Source: Nostoc sp. FACHB-280
GTDB lineage: Bacteria; Cyanobacteriota; Cyanobacteriia; Cyanobacteriales; Nostocaceae
Length of the DNA: 64,000 bases
NCBI RefSeq assembly: GCF_014697615.1
Contig: NZ_JACJSD010000013.1
Span: forward strand, 62,001-126,000
Direction of reading: 5' to 3'
A model generated the notes under the pieces. It had not been told where the DNA came from, ran no database searches, and saw only the letters and a program-made list of their open reading frames with translations. Positions 46,457-56,956 of the stretch are shown piece by piece (within the stretch, counting starts at the first letter, position 1; each line of letters begins with the position of its first letter). The position numbers were made by a program, and so were the translations under genes.

Positions 46457-46876
46457 TTAAGCATCGTAGGGTTGCTTACCACTGAACTTAAGTTCTGAGG
46501 CGTTGGGGTTTTGACCAATGCGACGAGGTACGTGACGTACTTTTTCGCGGCCTTGGTTAACTTTTTCAGGGAAGACACCATCTGCTGGGTGAATGAAGGT
46601 GGTTTCTCCGCTAGGCAAAATCCGATAAATTTTGTAGTCGGTGATTTTGAATTTACGGAGTTGACCGCCCAAAGCAATGCCGTATTCTTTACGAGCTAAG
46701 TAAAGCAAGTTTTCGCCTTGGTGCATGGTAGCTGCGCCACCTGTAGGTAATTCAAACACCTGAGCCTTGGGGCTTGTCCAAGTGATAGCGTACTTTTCTT
46801 CCTCTTTTGCTTTGGTGAGCAAACCGCCAGTACTACCGGCGAACAGTGGGGTTTTTCCAGAAAGTGTTTCTGCCAT
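46457..46876 (-). CDS. psaD: Photosystem I subunit II (PsaD)
   Basis: 139 residues from ATG 46876 ([20 protein letters not shown], the family N-terminus). The conserved basic, ferredoxin-docking region [17 protein letters not shown] and the C-terminal [20 protein letters not shown] are present. PsaD is a stromal/cytoplasmic extrinsic subunit of PSI that binds ferredoxin and helps anchor PsaC. Upstream, 46877-47156 shows a HIP1-like site near 46933 and no gene. Confidence 0.97.
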   Translation of the reverse strand: MAETLSGKTPLFAGSTGGLLTKAKEEEKYAITWTSPKAQVFELPTGGAATMHQGENLLYLARKEYGIALGGQLRKFKITDYKIYRILPSGETTFIHPADGVFPEKVNQGREKVRHVPRRIGQNPNASELKFSGKQPYDA

Positions 46877-47156
46877 AAAGCATTCTCTCAAGGTTTTTAG
46901 GGCATCGTAACACCGCCATCACGATCATATTGCGATCGCGTCATAGTCTGTAACAGTTTTTAGTTTAAAGTCAAAAGTCCATAATCTATAGTCCCGCAAT
47001 TTGTCAAATTCACTTTTTACCAAAACACCGTGAATGATCATCAAAAAAAATGAACTTCACCCAAAAACTGAAATTTGGACTATACAAAACTTTACATGAT
47101 GGGTTGGATTTTGCTGTCAGGATTTCCTTCGCTAATTTTAGGGCTGCGATCGCCTA

Positions 47157-47441
47157 TTAACGCTGAGTAACTTCGTTGAGTGCATCTTGAAGCACTTCAT
47201 CACTTACACCGTGGCGCTTTAAACTGGCAATCAACGCAGATACTGTATCGCCTTCTAATCGTTCTAAGTCTGTCCTTAGTCCTTGTCCAATATAAGCACG
47301 CACCAGAGGTTGATATCCAGAAAAACCAAGCAACGGTGCAACGCGCTTTAAATCCTCAATCACATCTTCGGGAATACGAATTGTCATTGTCGTTATAGGA
47401 CGGTTTTTGCCCAATCGCTTTTTTAAAGCTTCAACCTTCAT
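47157..47441 (-). CDS. Ribbon-helix-helix-type antitoxin or regulator
   Basis: 94 residues. The middle TTMTIRIPEDVIEDLKRVAP reads as a ribbon-helix-helix DNA-binding unit (beta strand TMTIRIP, then helices), as in CopG-type and BrnA-like antitoxins; GFSGYQPLVRAYIGQGL is the second helix. The C-terminal ~35 residues are acidic-helical. No toxin gene is adjacent, so it may be an orphan antitoxin or a transcription factor. Confidence 0.65.
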   Translation of the reverse strand: MKVEALKKRLGKNRPITTMTIRIPEDVIEDLKRVAPLLGFSGYQPLVRAYIGQGLRTDLERLEGDTVSALIASLKRHGVSDEVLQDALNEVTQR

Positions 47442-47537
47442 AATATTCTCGCTCCTTGCGTGTCGCTTTCCGAGTATTTATGCAAGAAGTCCATTGCATC
47501 TGTGAGATTGTGAGTAGCTATCTACTACTAAAATTCG

Positions 47538-47828
47538 TCAAGGCTTACTCTTCAAGCTTTTTCCTCTTCTTAATACAAATTTCTTAAACTGTGCAGCCCC
47601 CCAAAAAATACTGAAGCAGACTACCATACCTAAGATTAGAAGTAAAAAGGCTTTATCCCAAGGCAACTGACGTTTTCGACTTGTAATTTGGCAACCAATC
47701 ACCGCTAACGGCCAAATAATGCTGCCAATTAGGCCGAAATAATAGCCCGCATCACTAAGTCGCCAGAGCCATCCTAAAAATTTGCTTCTCTTTCGTAGTT
47801 CCTCGTAGTCGGGGTAATCCAGCGACAT
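47538..47828 (-). CDS. Small two-TM hypothetical membrane protein
   Basis: 96 residues with two hydrophobic helices (about 30-50 and 62-82) and a basic C-terminus (KKFVLRRGKSLKSKP). The N-terminus is charged (DYPDYEELRKRSKFLGWLW). No family recognised. It lies 59 bp upstream of the DICT histidine kinase gene on the same strand, so may share its transcript. Confidence 0.5.
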   Translation of the reverse strand: MSLDYPDYEELRKRSKFLGWLWRLSDAGYYFGLIGSIIWPLAVIGCQITSRKRQLPWDKAFLLLILGMVVCFSIFWGAAQFKKFVLRRGKSLKSKP

Positions 47829-47887
47829 AGTAAAAAGTAATTGTACTTTGAAAAACTCAAGCTTAAATCTAAACTATTGACAATTAA

Positions 47888-49894
47888 CTATTTACTCCTC
47901 ACCCTTGCCCGCTTTTCTTCCTGGCTACCCAGAACAATGGGAATGGTGAAATGAAACTGACTACCTTGGTCTTTGCCTTGAGACTCTGCCCAAATTTCTC
48001 CACCCCAACCATTGACAATTTGCCGACAAATTGCTAACCCCAAACCTGTGCCGCCTGCGGTACGCCTTAGCGCCCCTTCTTCCTGATAAAAGCGGTCAAA
48101 TACAACCTCCAAGCGATTAGGCTCAATACCCCTTCCTGTGTCAGCCACTGTGACTTCTACCATCTGATTGCCGTTTTGAATGGCTTGAATGGAAATTTCC
48201 CCGTCAGAGGGCGTAAATTTGCAGGCGTTGTCGATCAGTTTTGCCAAGACTTCCACTAACCAATCACCATCGGCTTTCACTAAAGGTAAATTTTCGGTGA
48301 GTTGGGTTGTGATTTGGGGCGGATTTTCCATTGAGGGGCGGGTGCGAGTGCGGCTGAGGGCTAAATCCACACACTCGCGCAAAGTAAGCGATTCGGGATG
48401 CCATTCTACGCGGCCGCTTTCTAAGTTAGACAGGGTGAGAAAATCCTGTACAAGTTTCCGCATCCGTTCGGAATCAGCCAAGGCTGTATTTAACATTACC
48501 TGCTGTAATTCCACAGGCATATCTGGTTCACTGGCGAGACTTTCTAAGCAAACTTGAATGGTAGATAAAGGGGTACGCAGTTCATGTCCGGTAATGGCTA
48601 TTAAGTTGCTGCGGGTGCGATCGAGGGCTTCTAGTTGTTGGTTGAGTTCTTCGAGGTTGGCGTAGGCTTCGGCTTGAATTAAAGCGGCTCCAATTTGGGT
48701 GGCGATCGCTTTTACCAAATCAAATTCTCCTGGTTGCCACTGGTGCGGCGGTACACTGCAATAGTGTAGTTCCACAATCCCCAGCAGTCTTCCCTGAGAC
48801 AATACTGGTTCCATTAACCACGAACGAATACTGTATTTTTTGGCAATTAAGGACAGATTTCTAGAACTGCTGATTCGCAAATCATTATGTGTATCAGCCA
48901 CACAAACGCCTTCCCCCAGCTGCACAACTTCCTGAAACAAAGCATTATTATCTAAATCCCAGGTTTGCCCACATACAGGTAAAACACCAGTAGTCAAAAA
49001 TTCATGTTCAATTGTGGCTTGGGCTTGTGTAGCTTGAGCGCGGTAAATTAAACAACGACTTGTCCCTAAGTGTTGTCCTAATTCTTGGGCGGCGATTTGC
49101 AAAACTTCATGGGGATCAAGCGATCGCCTAATTGCCGTACTAATAGAATTAATTAAACGTTCTTTACGGGCTTGGGCAATAATTGAGCGATAAGCTTTAT
49201 GTAATTTATACTGACTGGCTTGCAAATAAGTTACCAATCGCTGCACAAACGGGTCTGTATCGATATCACAAGCAAATTCGGGTTGTCCGATTTGAGAGTA
49301 AATTCTTGGTTCCCCAATACCATACCTTTGGCGGGCTTCCTTGACTTTATTCGCCAAATCTGGGCGATAAATCACAATTCTGTCTAATAGCAATTGTGCC
49401 GCTTTCAGGCTAACTCCCCGCTCTGATGTCCATACACCCTCAAACCTACGGGCTGTGTCTATATCCAAACCAGTACTAAACTCTGGAACTTGCTGATTTT
49501 TGGTAATAGAACCCAAGCTTTCTCGACACACTAAGCAAGTAGCATAATTATCAGCAACTACTACCAAGTGCCACTCTTGCGTTAAACCATCATCTGGTTC
49601 AAAGGCGACTTTTTCATAGTATTCCGAGCTATTGGCAAAGTCCGTTTCTGGAGCAGCTAAAACGTATATTTGATTACTGCGCTGCGCCAACCTTTGATAG
49701 CGATGGGCTTCTTGGCGATAAAATCGCTCGCGTTGAAAGCTGGCAATTACCAAAGGTCTGTCTAAAGTCGCCGCCAAAACCTGATCTTCCATTGCATGGG
49801 AGAGGGCGGTTAGTGAAGCTTTGAAATATAGCTGGGGCCGCAGGTAAGGGATGGACTGTAGCAGATCACTCAGTACGGAAGTCGAAATGCTCAT
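47888..49894 (-). CDS. DICT-GAF sensor histidine kinase
   Basis: 668 residues, no transmembrane helix. An N-terminal DICT domain (about 1-150; YFKASLTALSHAMEDQVLAA and LVIASFQRERFYRQEA), typical of cyanobacterial light or redox signalling proteins. A GAF domain (about 255-410) follows. HisKA has the phospho-His in AITGHELRTPLS. The HATPase has DNACKFTPSDGE (N box), DTGRGIEP and GGTGLGLAICRQI. It should autophosphorylate in the cytoplasm; the signal and response regulator are unknown. Confidence 0.92.
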   Translation of the reverse strand: MSISTSVLSDLLQSIPYLRPQLYFKASLTALSHAMEDQVLAATLDRPLVIASFQRERFYRQEAHRYQRLAQRSNQIYVLAAPETDFANSSEYYEKVAFEPDDGLTQEWHLVVVADNYATCLVCRESLGSITKNQQVPEFSTGLDIDTARRFEGVWTSERGVSLKAAQLLLDRIVIYRPDLANKVKEARQRYGIGEPRIYSQIGQPEFACDIDTDPFVQRLVTYLQASQYKLHKAYRSIIAQARKERLINSISTAIRRSLDPHEVLQIAAQELGQHLGTSRCLIYRAQATQAQATIEHEFLTTGVLPVCGQTWDLDNNALFQEVVQLGEGVCVADTHNDLRISSSRNLSLIAKKYSIRSWLMEPVLSQGRLLGIVELHYCSVPPHQWQPGEFDLVKAIATQIGAALIQAEAYANLEELNQQLEALDRTRSNLIAITGHELRTPLSTIQVCLESLASEPDMPVELQQVMLNTALADSERMRKLVQDFLTLSNLESGRVEWHPESLTLRECVDLALSRTRTRPSMENPPQITTQLTENLPLVKADGDWLVEVLAKLIDNACKFTPSDGEISIQAIQNGNQMVEVTVADTGRGIEPNRLEVVFDRFYQEEGALRRTAGGTGLGLAICRQIVNGWGGEIWAESQGKDQGSQFHFTIPIVLGSQEEKRARVRSK

Positions 49895-50893
49895 GAATAT
49901 TGTTTAAGGAGCCACTTTCACAGAAAAAATCCACGTCACAGCTGCATTGTACAAATTACAATCAACTCTCAAACTAGACAGACAGTTGCATTATGTAAAG
50001 AATCCTAAACAGCACTTTAAAAAGGCAGTAGCAGCAATAAACTTCCAATCTATGTGGCTAAAAGTCAAAACACGCTTTTGGTGTATTGTTCAGCTTTTAG
50101 TCATCAGATGGCAAGTTACTTTGTCTGACTGCACAAGGAGGAGTGCCTAGAGGTTTCTTGACAAATATCCCAGTCTCAAGTCAAGTTCACAGTTAGCATC
50201 TTTGCTGAGTCAGGCATAGACGTGGAATAGCCATTCTCTCAAGATGCTATGGTCTGGATAAAAATTGTGTTTGTTGATTTAGATGTTGCCCATTGGGATG
50301 ATTTAAGTCCTAAGCTACTACGCTCAATATACATTTTCGGTCAGAACTGCCCTTTCGTTAACCAAAAGTTGATCAAAACGAAAATCTGAAGTCTGAATTG
50401 ACTTCTGTGTTAACTGCCCTTCGGTACTGCCTCAACCGCGTAGCGGTAAGTCAAAAGGCAAAAATGAAGAATACTTTTGACTTCTCCAGCTTTGCCGAAG
50501 TGCCGCCTGCCTTCTTCAATAAGCCTCATAAATCTCCAATTTACTGGTTTTTCAGCAGTGTTGCATCTTTTTGCCTACTGATTAATGCTGAATTCTGGAT
50601 TCTGCTACCATTGCGGAGCTTTAGTCCCAAAATAAAAGAGTAAGCGAGTCAGGTGGGAGTATATACCAGGGTTGATTTAATATCCGTGAAAATCCTGTAA
50701 TATCAGCCTTGACTTTCACCCCAGACAATATAAATTTATAAAGATTTGTTATGGAAATTTTCTCTAATAAGTTTTTCAGAACGTCTTTTTCACAGTTCTG
50801 AACAGAATTTTTTTGCTTGGATTTGACTGCTGTTGAACTTATCAAAGTTAATACGACGACGAAAACATAGACCTGTACACGGAACTTTGGCTG
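49895..50893. other. One-kilobase intergenic region
   Basis: No convincing gene. Two plus-strand open frames (about 49947-50150 and 50398-50643) lack family features and ribosome sites. It contains dispersed-repeat pieces such as CTTCGGTACTGCCTCAACCG and GCGTAGCGGTAAG (about 50419-50451) and a GCCGAAGTGCCGCCTGCC piece near 50494-50511. The last 200 bp must carry the promoter of the glycoside hydrolase gene at 50894. Confidence 0.45.
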
Positions 50894-53185
50894 ATGACAC
50901 CGGATTTGCTAATCACCCAAGATAAAATTTCATTGGACGGCAAGACTTTTATCCCCGCAGAACAATTACCTCTACCAGAGTGGCCTTGTGTGGTGAGTGA
51001 ACGACCACAACCCACGCTGACGGTCAAAGATGATGATTTATTTCTAGTGACAGATACAATAGGGAACATTTCAGGCTGTTCCCTGAATGATGGCAATCCT
51101 AGTATGGGATTGTTTTGTTGTGATACGCGATTTCTCAACCGTCTGGAATTGCAAATTGAAGGGCGATCGCCTATACTCCTGAGCAGCACAGCAGAAAAGG
51201 GATTTTCGCTTTCGATTTTGTGTACTAACCCCAGAATTGACGATCGCCTCAAAGCTGATAATATAGGCATTCGCCGCGAAATCGTCCTCAATGGCGCATT
51301 ATTTGAAGAAATCGAAATATCTAACTACAGCACTACAACTGTCAGCTTTGAACTCAGCATTAGTTTTGATGCCGATTTTGTCGATTTGTTTGAAGTACGG
51401 GGTTATGGCCGACCCCAACGCGGTAAACTTTTACGTCTAGTCGAACCAACACAAGAAGATGCCGCTGTATTCAATGGTGATAGTGCTGCACCTGTATCAC
51501 CTCACACTGACACCCAAAAAGCCGAATTTTTAACATTGGCATATCACGGTCTGGATGGCTTAATCATGGAGTCGCGTATCCAATTCCAGCATCGCCTACC
51601 AGATTACTTTAAAGGTTATACAGCCGTGTGGCGCTTAGAGTTAGCATCTCATCAAACTCAAAAAATCGGCTATCGCATCAATTTATTAACTAACAATACC
51701 TCTAGTTCTACCGTCAGTGCCGCTTTTACTCTCGGACAAGCCAAAGCCGCAGAAATGATGGAAGAACAAAATTGGGTGCAACAAATTACCCGTATTAGTT
51801 CCGACAAAATTATACTTAATCGCATTATTGACCGTGCTGAACAAGATATGTACTTGTTACGCCAGTCCTTTGGCAAGTACAAGACGGTTTCTGCTGGTGT
51901 ACCTTGGTTTTCGGCGTTGTTTGGGCGAGATTCGATTATTACAGCTTCCCAGACTTTAATTTTAAACTCGCAAATCGCTAAAGAAACCTTGCAGCTATTG
52001 GCAGCCTACCAAGGTAAAACCGAGGATGAATGGCGCGAAGAAGAACCAGGCAAAATTCTGCACGAATTACGCTTGGGTGAAATGGCGCGGTGTCAAGAAA
52101 TTCCCCACACACCTTATTACGGTACTGTTGACGCTACGCCTTTGTGGTTGATGCTGTATGGCGAATACTACACTTGGACAAATGACCACGAAACCTTAGA
52201 ACAACTTTGGCCAAATGCTTTAGCCGCAATGGAGTGGATTGACCGCAACTTGCAAGCAACTGGCTATTTGAGTTACTATCGCAAATCAAAACGCGGTTTA
52301 GCTAACCAAGGTTGGAAGGACTCTGGCGACTGTATTGTTGATCGTAAAGGAGATTTGGCTAACGGGTCAATTGCTTTATGTGAAGTCCAAGCTTATGTTT
52401 ATTCTGCTAAAATCCGGTTGGCTGAAATTGCCAGAATGAAGAAGCGGTTAGATTTAGCAGACCGTTGGCAAGAAGAAGCCAAAAATTTGAAGTTGCGGTT
52501 TAATCAAGACTTTTGGATGGAAGACCAAGATTTTTGTGCCTTGGCTTTAGATGGTGATGGCAAACAGGTAGATAGTATTACATCTAACCCTGGTCATTGT
52601 TTGCAGTTGGGCATCTTTACCCCAGAAAAAGCTTACAGTGTGGCGGAAAGGTTACGCGCACCTGATATGTTTAATGGTTGGGGCATTCGGACTTTAAGCA
52701 GTTTATCGCCAGCATACAATCCTATGGGTTATCACATTGGTTCGGTGTGGCCTCATGATAACTCGTTAATTGCGATGGGTTTGCGATCGCTCGGTTTAAT
52801 CGATCAAGCCTTGGAACTTTTTCAAGGTATACTCGACATGACTAATCAGCAGCCCTATCAACGTCCTCCAGAACTGTTTTGTGGCTACGAACGCAATGGT
52901 GACAATGCCCCTGTACAATATCCCGTGGCTTGTACACCGCAAGCTTGGGCTACAGGTAGCGTGTTTCAACTGCTACAAATGATTGTCAATTTAGTTCCAG
53001 ACGCGCAAAATAACTGCCTCCGAATAATCGACCCCGCTTTACCAGAGTCAATTAATCATCTGTCTTTTCACAATTTACGAGTCGGTACAACAATTCTCGA
53101 TTTGGAATTTGAGCGTTCTGGTAATACTACTGCCTGTCGCGTAGCTAAAAAACGCGGTAATCTCCGCGTAGTTATCGAAGCTTAA
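50894..53185 (+). CDS. Amylo-alpha-1,6-glucosidase / glycogen-debranching-type glycoside hydrolase
   Basis: 763 residues. The N-terminal third (about 40-230) is the beta-sandwich seen before many bacterial debranching enzymes (PSMGLFCCDTRFLNRLELQI; then IEISNYSTTTVSFELSISF). The C-terminal two-thirds is an (alpha/alpha)6 barrel of the GH15/GH63-like clan: VPWFSALFGRDSIITASQTL, YYGTVDATPLWLMLYGEYY, WKDSGDCIVD and GSVWPHDNSLIAMGL. Likely acts on alpha-glucans such as glycogen, or on a related oligosaccharide. Cytoplasmic. The Asp/Glu positions fit an acid hydrolase, but the exact substrate is not provable by eye. Confidence 0.87.
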   Translation: MTPDLLITQDKISLDGKTFIPAEQLPLPEWPCVVSERPQPTLTVKDDDLFLVTDTIGNISGCSLNDGNPSMGLFCCDTRFLNRLELQIEGRSPILLSSTAEKGFSLSILCTNPRIDDRLKADNIGIRREIVLNGALFEEIEISNYSTTTVSFELSISFDADFVDLFEVRGYGRPQRGKLLRLVEPTQEDAAVFNGDSAAPVSPHTDTQKAEFLTLAYHGLDGLIMESRIQFQHRLPDYFKGYTAVWRLELASHQTQKIGYRINLLTNNTSSSTVSAAFTLGQAKAAEMMEEQNWVQQITRISSDKIILNRIIDRAEQDMYLLRQSFGKYKTVSAGVPWFSALFGRDSIITASQTLILNSQIAKETLQLLAAYQGKTEDEWREEEPGKILHELRLGEMARCQEIPHTPYYGTVDATPLWLMLYGEYYTWTNDHETLEQLWPNALAAMEWIDRNLQATGYLSYYRKSKRGLANQGWKDSGDCIVDRKGDLANGSIALCEVQAYVYSAKIRLAEIARMKKRLDLADRWQEEAKNLKLRFNQDFWMEDQDFCALALDGDGKQVDSITSNPGHCLQLGIFTPEKAYSVAERLRAPDMFNGWGIRTLSSLSPAYNPMGYHIGSVWPHDNSLIAMGLRSLGLIDQALELFQGILDMTNQQPYQRPPELFCGYERNGDNAPVQYPVACTPQAWATGSVFQLLQMIVNLVPDAQNNCLRIIDPALPESINHLSFHNLRVGTTILDLEFERSGNTTACRVAKKRGNLRVVIEA

Positions 53186-53308
53186 TCAAACAATATGAAG
53201 TATCAATGAGGCTAGAGGTTAGAGGCTAGAAGTTCAAATTTTATACTTTTGTGTAGCTTTAGCTATAAATATCTAGTCCCTAGCCTCTAGTCCCTTAGCC
53301 CCTACTCC

Positions 53309-53620
53309 CTACTTTTCATGATTTTCACTCTTTTGTCCTGGAGAAGCTTCATAAATTGCATCTAGTTGTTGCCTGGCATCTTCAACATTAATAGAACGCA
53401 TAACTAATAATGGTTCTTTAATGATGTTGCCATCGCTATCTAATAATTCTGGATGGGGTACTGATTTTCTCCCTGAACGATAATTTCGATTTGCGGAAGG
53501 TGTGGCTGGATAATTTCGTTCTCTGTCCATAAAACTAAACATAACTAAGTTGCGAATTAAGTTTGCCACTGCAATACAAGCCAAAATCGTAAAAGCAAGA
53601 ATATAAAGTAGGTGCAACAT
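53309..53620 (-). CDS. DUF2973 family membrane protein
   Basis: 103 residues. One N-terminal transmembrane helix (MLHLLYILAFTILACIAVAN) followed by a cytoplasmic tail rich in charged and Pro residues. The pattern and the downstream PHPELLDSDGNIIKEPLLVM are the cyanobacterial DUF2973 family, which typically sits beside DUF2605, as here. Function unknown; conserved across cyanobacteria. The ~125 bp before it contain a repeat CTAGTCCCTAGCCTCTAG. Confidence 0.8.
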   Translation of the reverse strand: MLHLLYILAFTILACIAVANLIRNLVMFSFMDRERNYPATPSANRNYRSGRKSVPHPELLDSDGNIIKEPLLVMRSINVEDARQQLDAIYEASPGQKSENHEK

Positions 53621-53868
53621 AATGCGGGTTTCCTCCAGGGCAGCAAGTTTAAAAACCTTATACTGAAAAGCTTCGCTGAGGTTAGGACTCGCAGCGATTG
53701 TAAGTTTTTAACGCACTTTTGATGCGCTTATATGATTAATATGAAAAATTTGTCAAGGCTATTCAATTAACGGTAGCATAGGATACATTATTTGTTAATA
53801 AAAATTTTATTAAGTATTTTATAGTATCTATGCGAAGTGTGTGATGTTTCATCAACACCAACCAGTCG

Positions 53869-54189
53869 CTACGACTTTTCTTTTTCTTGATGAAAGCGCA
53901 TCCCTACATTCCAGCATTCCGTAACCAATTGATGCCAAGGCGCTAAGGTTGTCATATCAAGTCCGACTTGTTTATCAGTGGCTGCAAATAGCATTTTTGC
54001 CGTGTTTAGCTCTGTTTGTGCTTGCTTGACTCGCAACAGTAAGTCTGATTGTTCTTGATGACTCATAAATGAGAGTTGCTCAGTTTCTAAAAGGTGGCGC
54101 GATCGCCCAAACCAATAGTCAAAGTCTTCTAACAAAGGCTCTAAGACCGTTTTCAGCAACTCAGTCCCTGGTAAATTTGAGTCTTGCAT
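53869..54189 (-). CDS. DUF2605 family protein
   Basis: 106 residues, all-helical and soluble. ELLKTVLEPLLEDFDYWFGR then LLETEQLSFMSHQEQSDLL match the cyanobacterial DUF2605 family. It lies upstream of the DUF2973 gene on the same strand with a 248-bp gap, the usual pairing. The function is not known; conservation in photosynthetic bacteria suggests a housekeeping role. Confidence 0.8.
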   Translation of the reverse strand: MQDSNLPGTELLKTVLEPLLEDFDYWFGRSRHLLETEQLSFMSHQEQSDLLLRVKQAQTELNTAKMLFAATDKQVGLDMTTLAPWHQLVTECWNVGMRFHQEKEKS

Positions 54190-54541
54190 AGATATGAAGG
54201 ATACTTCTATTTTTCTTATTAATATTAACGTTTTTTACAAAACTTAACGTTATTATATGCTATGTCCTCAGAAAGATTGTTAAATAAATCTGTCATAATA
54301 GTTACGAAAAGCAAATCTTCATCAAGAACACAGTAATTTAACCTAAAAAAATTCAGGCTAAAGACTGTAGACAAGAGAAAACACAGTCGGCAAGCTAAGA
54401 TTAAGTTTCACACTTCATACAGTGCTAGAGTGCATCCAGGACAGCTAAAAATCTGTCAAGCTGAAATATAACCAGATGTTATATTTGGGTAATGATTTCA
54501 GCATTTTAACTAATAAATTACTTTTTGCAATTACTTCGCCA

Positions 54542-56383
54542 ATGGTTCAGCAGCCAATGTCGCCAAATCAAAATCTGCATCAAGCAGAACAACCAGAAAA
54601 AATTTCTTTACCCCGTACCAGCGAATCAGAGACTTTAAAAAAGATTCGCCACACAACTTCTCATGTGATGGCAATGGCAGTGCAGAAGCTGTTTCCCAAG
54701 GCGCAAGTGACAATCGGCCCCTGGATTGAAAATGGATTTTATTACGATTTCGACAGTCCAGAGCCATTTACTGACAAAGACCTCAAAGCCATCCAAAAAG
54801 AGATGGCGAAGATTATTAATCGCAAATTGCCAGTAATTAGAGAAGAAGTCAGCCGGGAAGAAGCCGAACGCCGCATTAAAGAAATCAACGAACCTTATAA
54901 ATTAGAAATCCTGGCAGATTTAAAAGAACCCATTACTATTTATCACTTGGGTGATCAATGGTGGGATTTGTGCGCTGGGCCTCATGTGGAAAATACTCAA
55001 GAATTAAACCCCAAAGCCATTGATTTAGAAAGCGTTGCGGGTGCATATTGGCGTGGGGATGAAACCAAAGCACAACTACAGCGCATTTACGGTACTGCTT
55101 GGGAAACTCCGGAACAACTAGCAGAGTACAAGCGCCGCAAAGAAGAAGCACAGCGACGAGACCATCGCAAACTCGGCAAAGAATTGGGATTATTTATCTT
55201 CTCCGACTTAGTGGGGCCGGGTTTACCATTGTGGACTCCCAAAGGTACTTTATTGCGGAGTATCTTAGAAGACTTCCTCAAGCAAGAACAACTCAAGCGT
55301 GGCTATTTACCTGTGGTGACTCCCCACATTGCGAGGGTGGATTTATTTAAAACCTCCGGCCACTGGCAAAAATATAAAGAAGATATGTTTCCCTTAATGG
55401 CAGAGGATGAAGCCGCCGCCACACTTGAGCAAGGCTTTGTCATGAAGCCAATGAACTGTCCCTTCCACATCCAAATATATAAGAGTGAATTACGCTCTTA
55501 TCGGGAACTACCAATGCGCTTGGCAGAATTTGGTACTGTTTACCGCTACGAACAGTCAGGGGAATTAGGCGGTTTAACTAGAGTGCGCGGTTTTACTGTG
55601 GATGACTCACACTTGTTTGTCACCCCAGAACAACTCGATAGCGAATTCCTCAACGTGGTGGATTTGATTTTGTCGGTGTTCAATAAGCTGCAACTCAAGA
55701 ACTTCAAAGCTAGACTGAGTTTCCGTGACCCTGCTAGTGATAAATATATTGGTGGCGATGAGGTTTGGGATAAAGCTGAAGGTGCAATTCGCCGCGCTGT
55801 TCAACAGCTAGGAATGGAACATTTTGAAGGTATTGGGGAAGCCGCATTTTACGGGCCGAAGCTTGACTTTATCTTTAAAGATGCGTTGGAAAGAGAATGG
55901 CAATTGGGGACTGTGCAAGTTGACTACAACTTACCAGAACGCTTTGATTTAGAGTACGTTGCTGAAGATGGTTCACGCAAACGTCCGGTGATGATTCACC
56001 GCGCACCTTTCGGTTCCTTAGAACGGCTGATTGGGATATTAATTGAAGAGTATGCAGGTGATTTCCCCTTGTGGTTAGCACCTGTGCAGATTCGCTTGCT
56101 ATCTGTGAGTGATGCACAGCTAGATTTTGCGAAATCTGTAGTAGCGAAAATGCAGGCTTTGGGTATCCGTGCAGAAGTTGACACCAGTGGCGATCGCTTG
56201 GGTAAATTAATCCGCAACGCTGAGAAAGATAAAATACCAGTAATGGCGGTGGTAGGTGCAAAAGAAGTTGAAACCAACTCTTTAAGTATTCGTACCCGCG
56301 CTTCTGGGGAATTAGGCGCAATTTCTGTAGATGAAGTTGTGCAGAAATTAAAAGATGCGATCGCTAATTTCGATAACTTCTAG
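54542..56383 (+). CDS. thrS: Threonyl-tRNA synthetase
   Basis: About 613 residues from ATG 54542 (MVQQPMSPNQNLHQAEQP); the frame to 54476 adds an unlikely extension. Order: a short N-terminus without a TGS domain, the editing-type SAD domain (about 50-200; RHTTSHVMAMAVQKLFP and the HxxxH pair, with QWWDLCAGPHV), the class II catalytic core (motif 2 TVYRYEQSGELGGLTRVRGF; zinc Cys in MKPMNCPFHIQ; motif 3 IHRAPFGSLERL) and the anticodon-binding domain (about 510-613). Charges tRNA-Thr. The missing TGS domain is usual in many cyanobacterial copies. A 350-bp upstream region is open. Confidence 0.97.
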   Translation: MVQQPMSPNQNLHQAEQPEKISLPRTSESETLKKIRHTTSHVMAMAVQKLFPKAQVTIGPWIENGFYYDFDSPEPFTDKDLKAIQKEMAKIINRKLPVIREEVSREEAERRIKEINEPYKLEILADLKEPITIYHLGDQWWDLCAGPHVENTQELNPKAIDLESVAGAYWRGDETKAQLQRIYGTAWETPEQLAEYKRRKEEAQRRDHRKLGKELGLFIFSDLVGPGLPLWTPKGTLLRSILEDFLKQEQLKRGYLPVVTPHIARVDLFKTSGHWQKYKEDMFPLMAEDEAAATLEQGFVMKPMNCPFHIQIYKSELRSYRELPMRLAEFGTVYRYEQSGELGGLTRVRGFTVDDSHLFVTPEQLDSEFLNVVDLILSVFNKLQLKNFKARLSFRDPASDKYIGGDEVWDKAEGAIRRAVQQLGMEHFEGIGEAAFYGPKLDFIFKDALEREWQLGTVQVDYNLPERFDLEYVAEDGSRKRPVMIHRAPFGSLERLIGILIEEYAGDFPLWLAPVQIRLLSVSDAQLDFAKSVVAKMQALGIRAEVDTSGDRLGKLIRNAEKDKIPVMAVVGAKEVETNSLSIRTRASGELGAISVDEVVQKLKDAIANFDNF

Positions 56384-56391
56384 TAAAAACT

Positions 56392-56412
56392 AGGCTGGGT
56401 CACACCCAGCCT
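56392..56412. terminator. Hairpin downstream of thrS
   Basis: AGGCTGGGT (56392-56400) and ACCCAGCCT (56404-56412) form a perfect 9-bp stem with a 3-nt loop, 9 bp after the thrS stop. The plus-strand 3' side is A-rich rather than T-rich, so it may act as an RNA 3'-stabilising hairpin or a minus-strand terminator. Confidence 0.65.
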
Positions 56413-56464
56413 AAAAAATACCGTAATTACTGTATGTTATGGATAAATAATTTCAGATATTCCT

Positions 56465-56953
56465 GTGAGCGAAACTGTTTATATTGAAACTAGTATTTTG
56501 GGATATTTAACTGCCAGATCAACAGATAACTTGATTCTGGCAGCAAACATGAAAATTACGCAAGATTGGTGGACTATTCGTCGTAGTTCTTTTGTTCTGT
56601 ATGCTTCTGAGATTGTCGAGGATGAAGCAGCCAGAGGAGATGCCGCGATCGCTGCTCAAAGGTTAAACTTGCTACAATCGCTCATGTTCCTCGATCTCAC
56701 ATAAGAAACTAGAGAACTTGCACAGGAGTTTTTACAACAGAGTAACTTACCACTCAAAGCCTCTAATGATGCTTTACATATAGCATTGGCAACAGTTTAT
56801 GGTTTGGACTACTTGTTAACATGGAACTGTAAGCACATGGCAAACGCCCAAATCCAGAAAAAATTATCACAAATTAGCTCTGAACTTGGATATGAGTTAC
56901 CCGTCATTTGTACACCTTATGAATTGATGGGATATGACATTGTAGGAGAATAA
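56465..56953 (+). pseudogene. PIN-domain toxin gene with an in-frame stop
   Basis: Begins MSETVYIETSILGYLTARST, typical of one PIN-type toxin group, with the acidic residues of the fold. A TAA at 56702-56704 interrupts it in frame; reading on gives ETRELAQEFLQQSNLPLKAS, then NDALHIALATVYGLDYLLTW and stop at 56953. Both halves are in one frame and match the ~160-residue family length, so a single nonsense change is the simplest explanation. The upstream start is GTG. The N-terminal 79 residues alone would lack the second half of the active site. Antitoxin gene follows 3 bp downstream. Confidence 0.85.
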
Positions 56954-56956
56954 AAT

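Noticed and set aside
49947-50643. Two plus-strand open frames in the 1-kb gap upstream of the glycoside hydrolase
   Set aside because: Composition is intergenic, dispersed-repeat pieces run through the second, and neither resembles a protein family.
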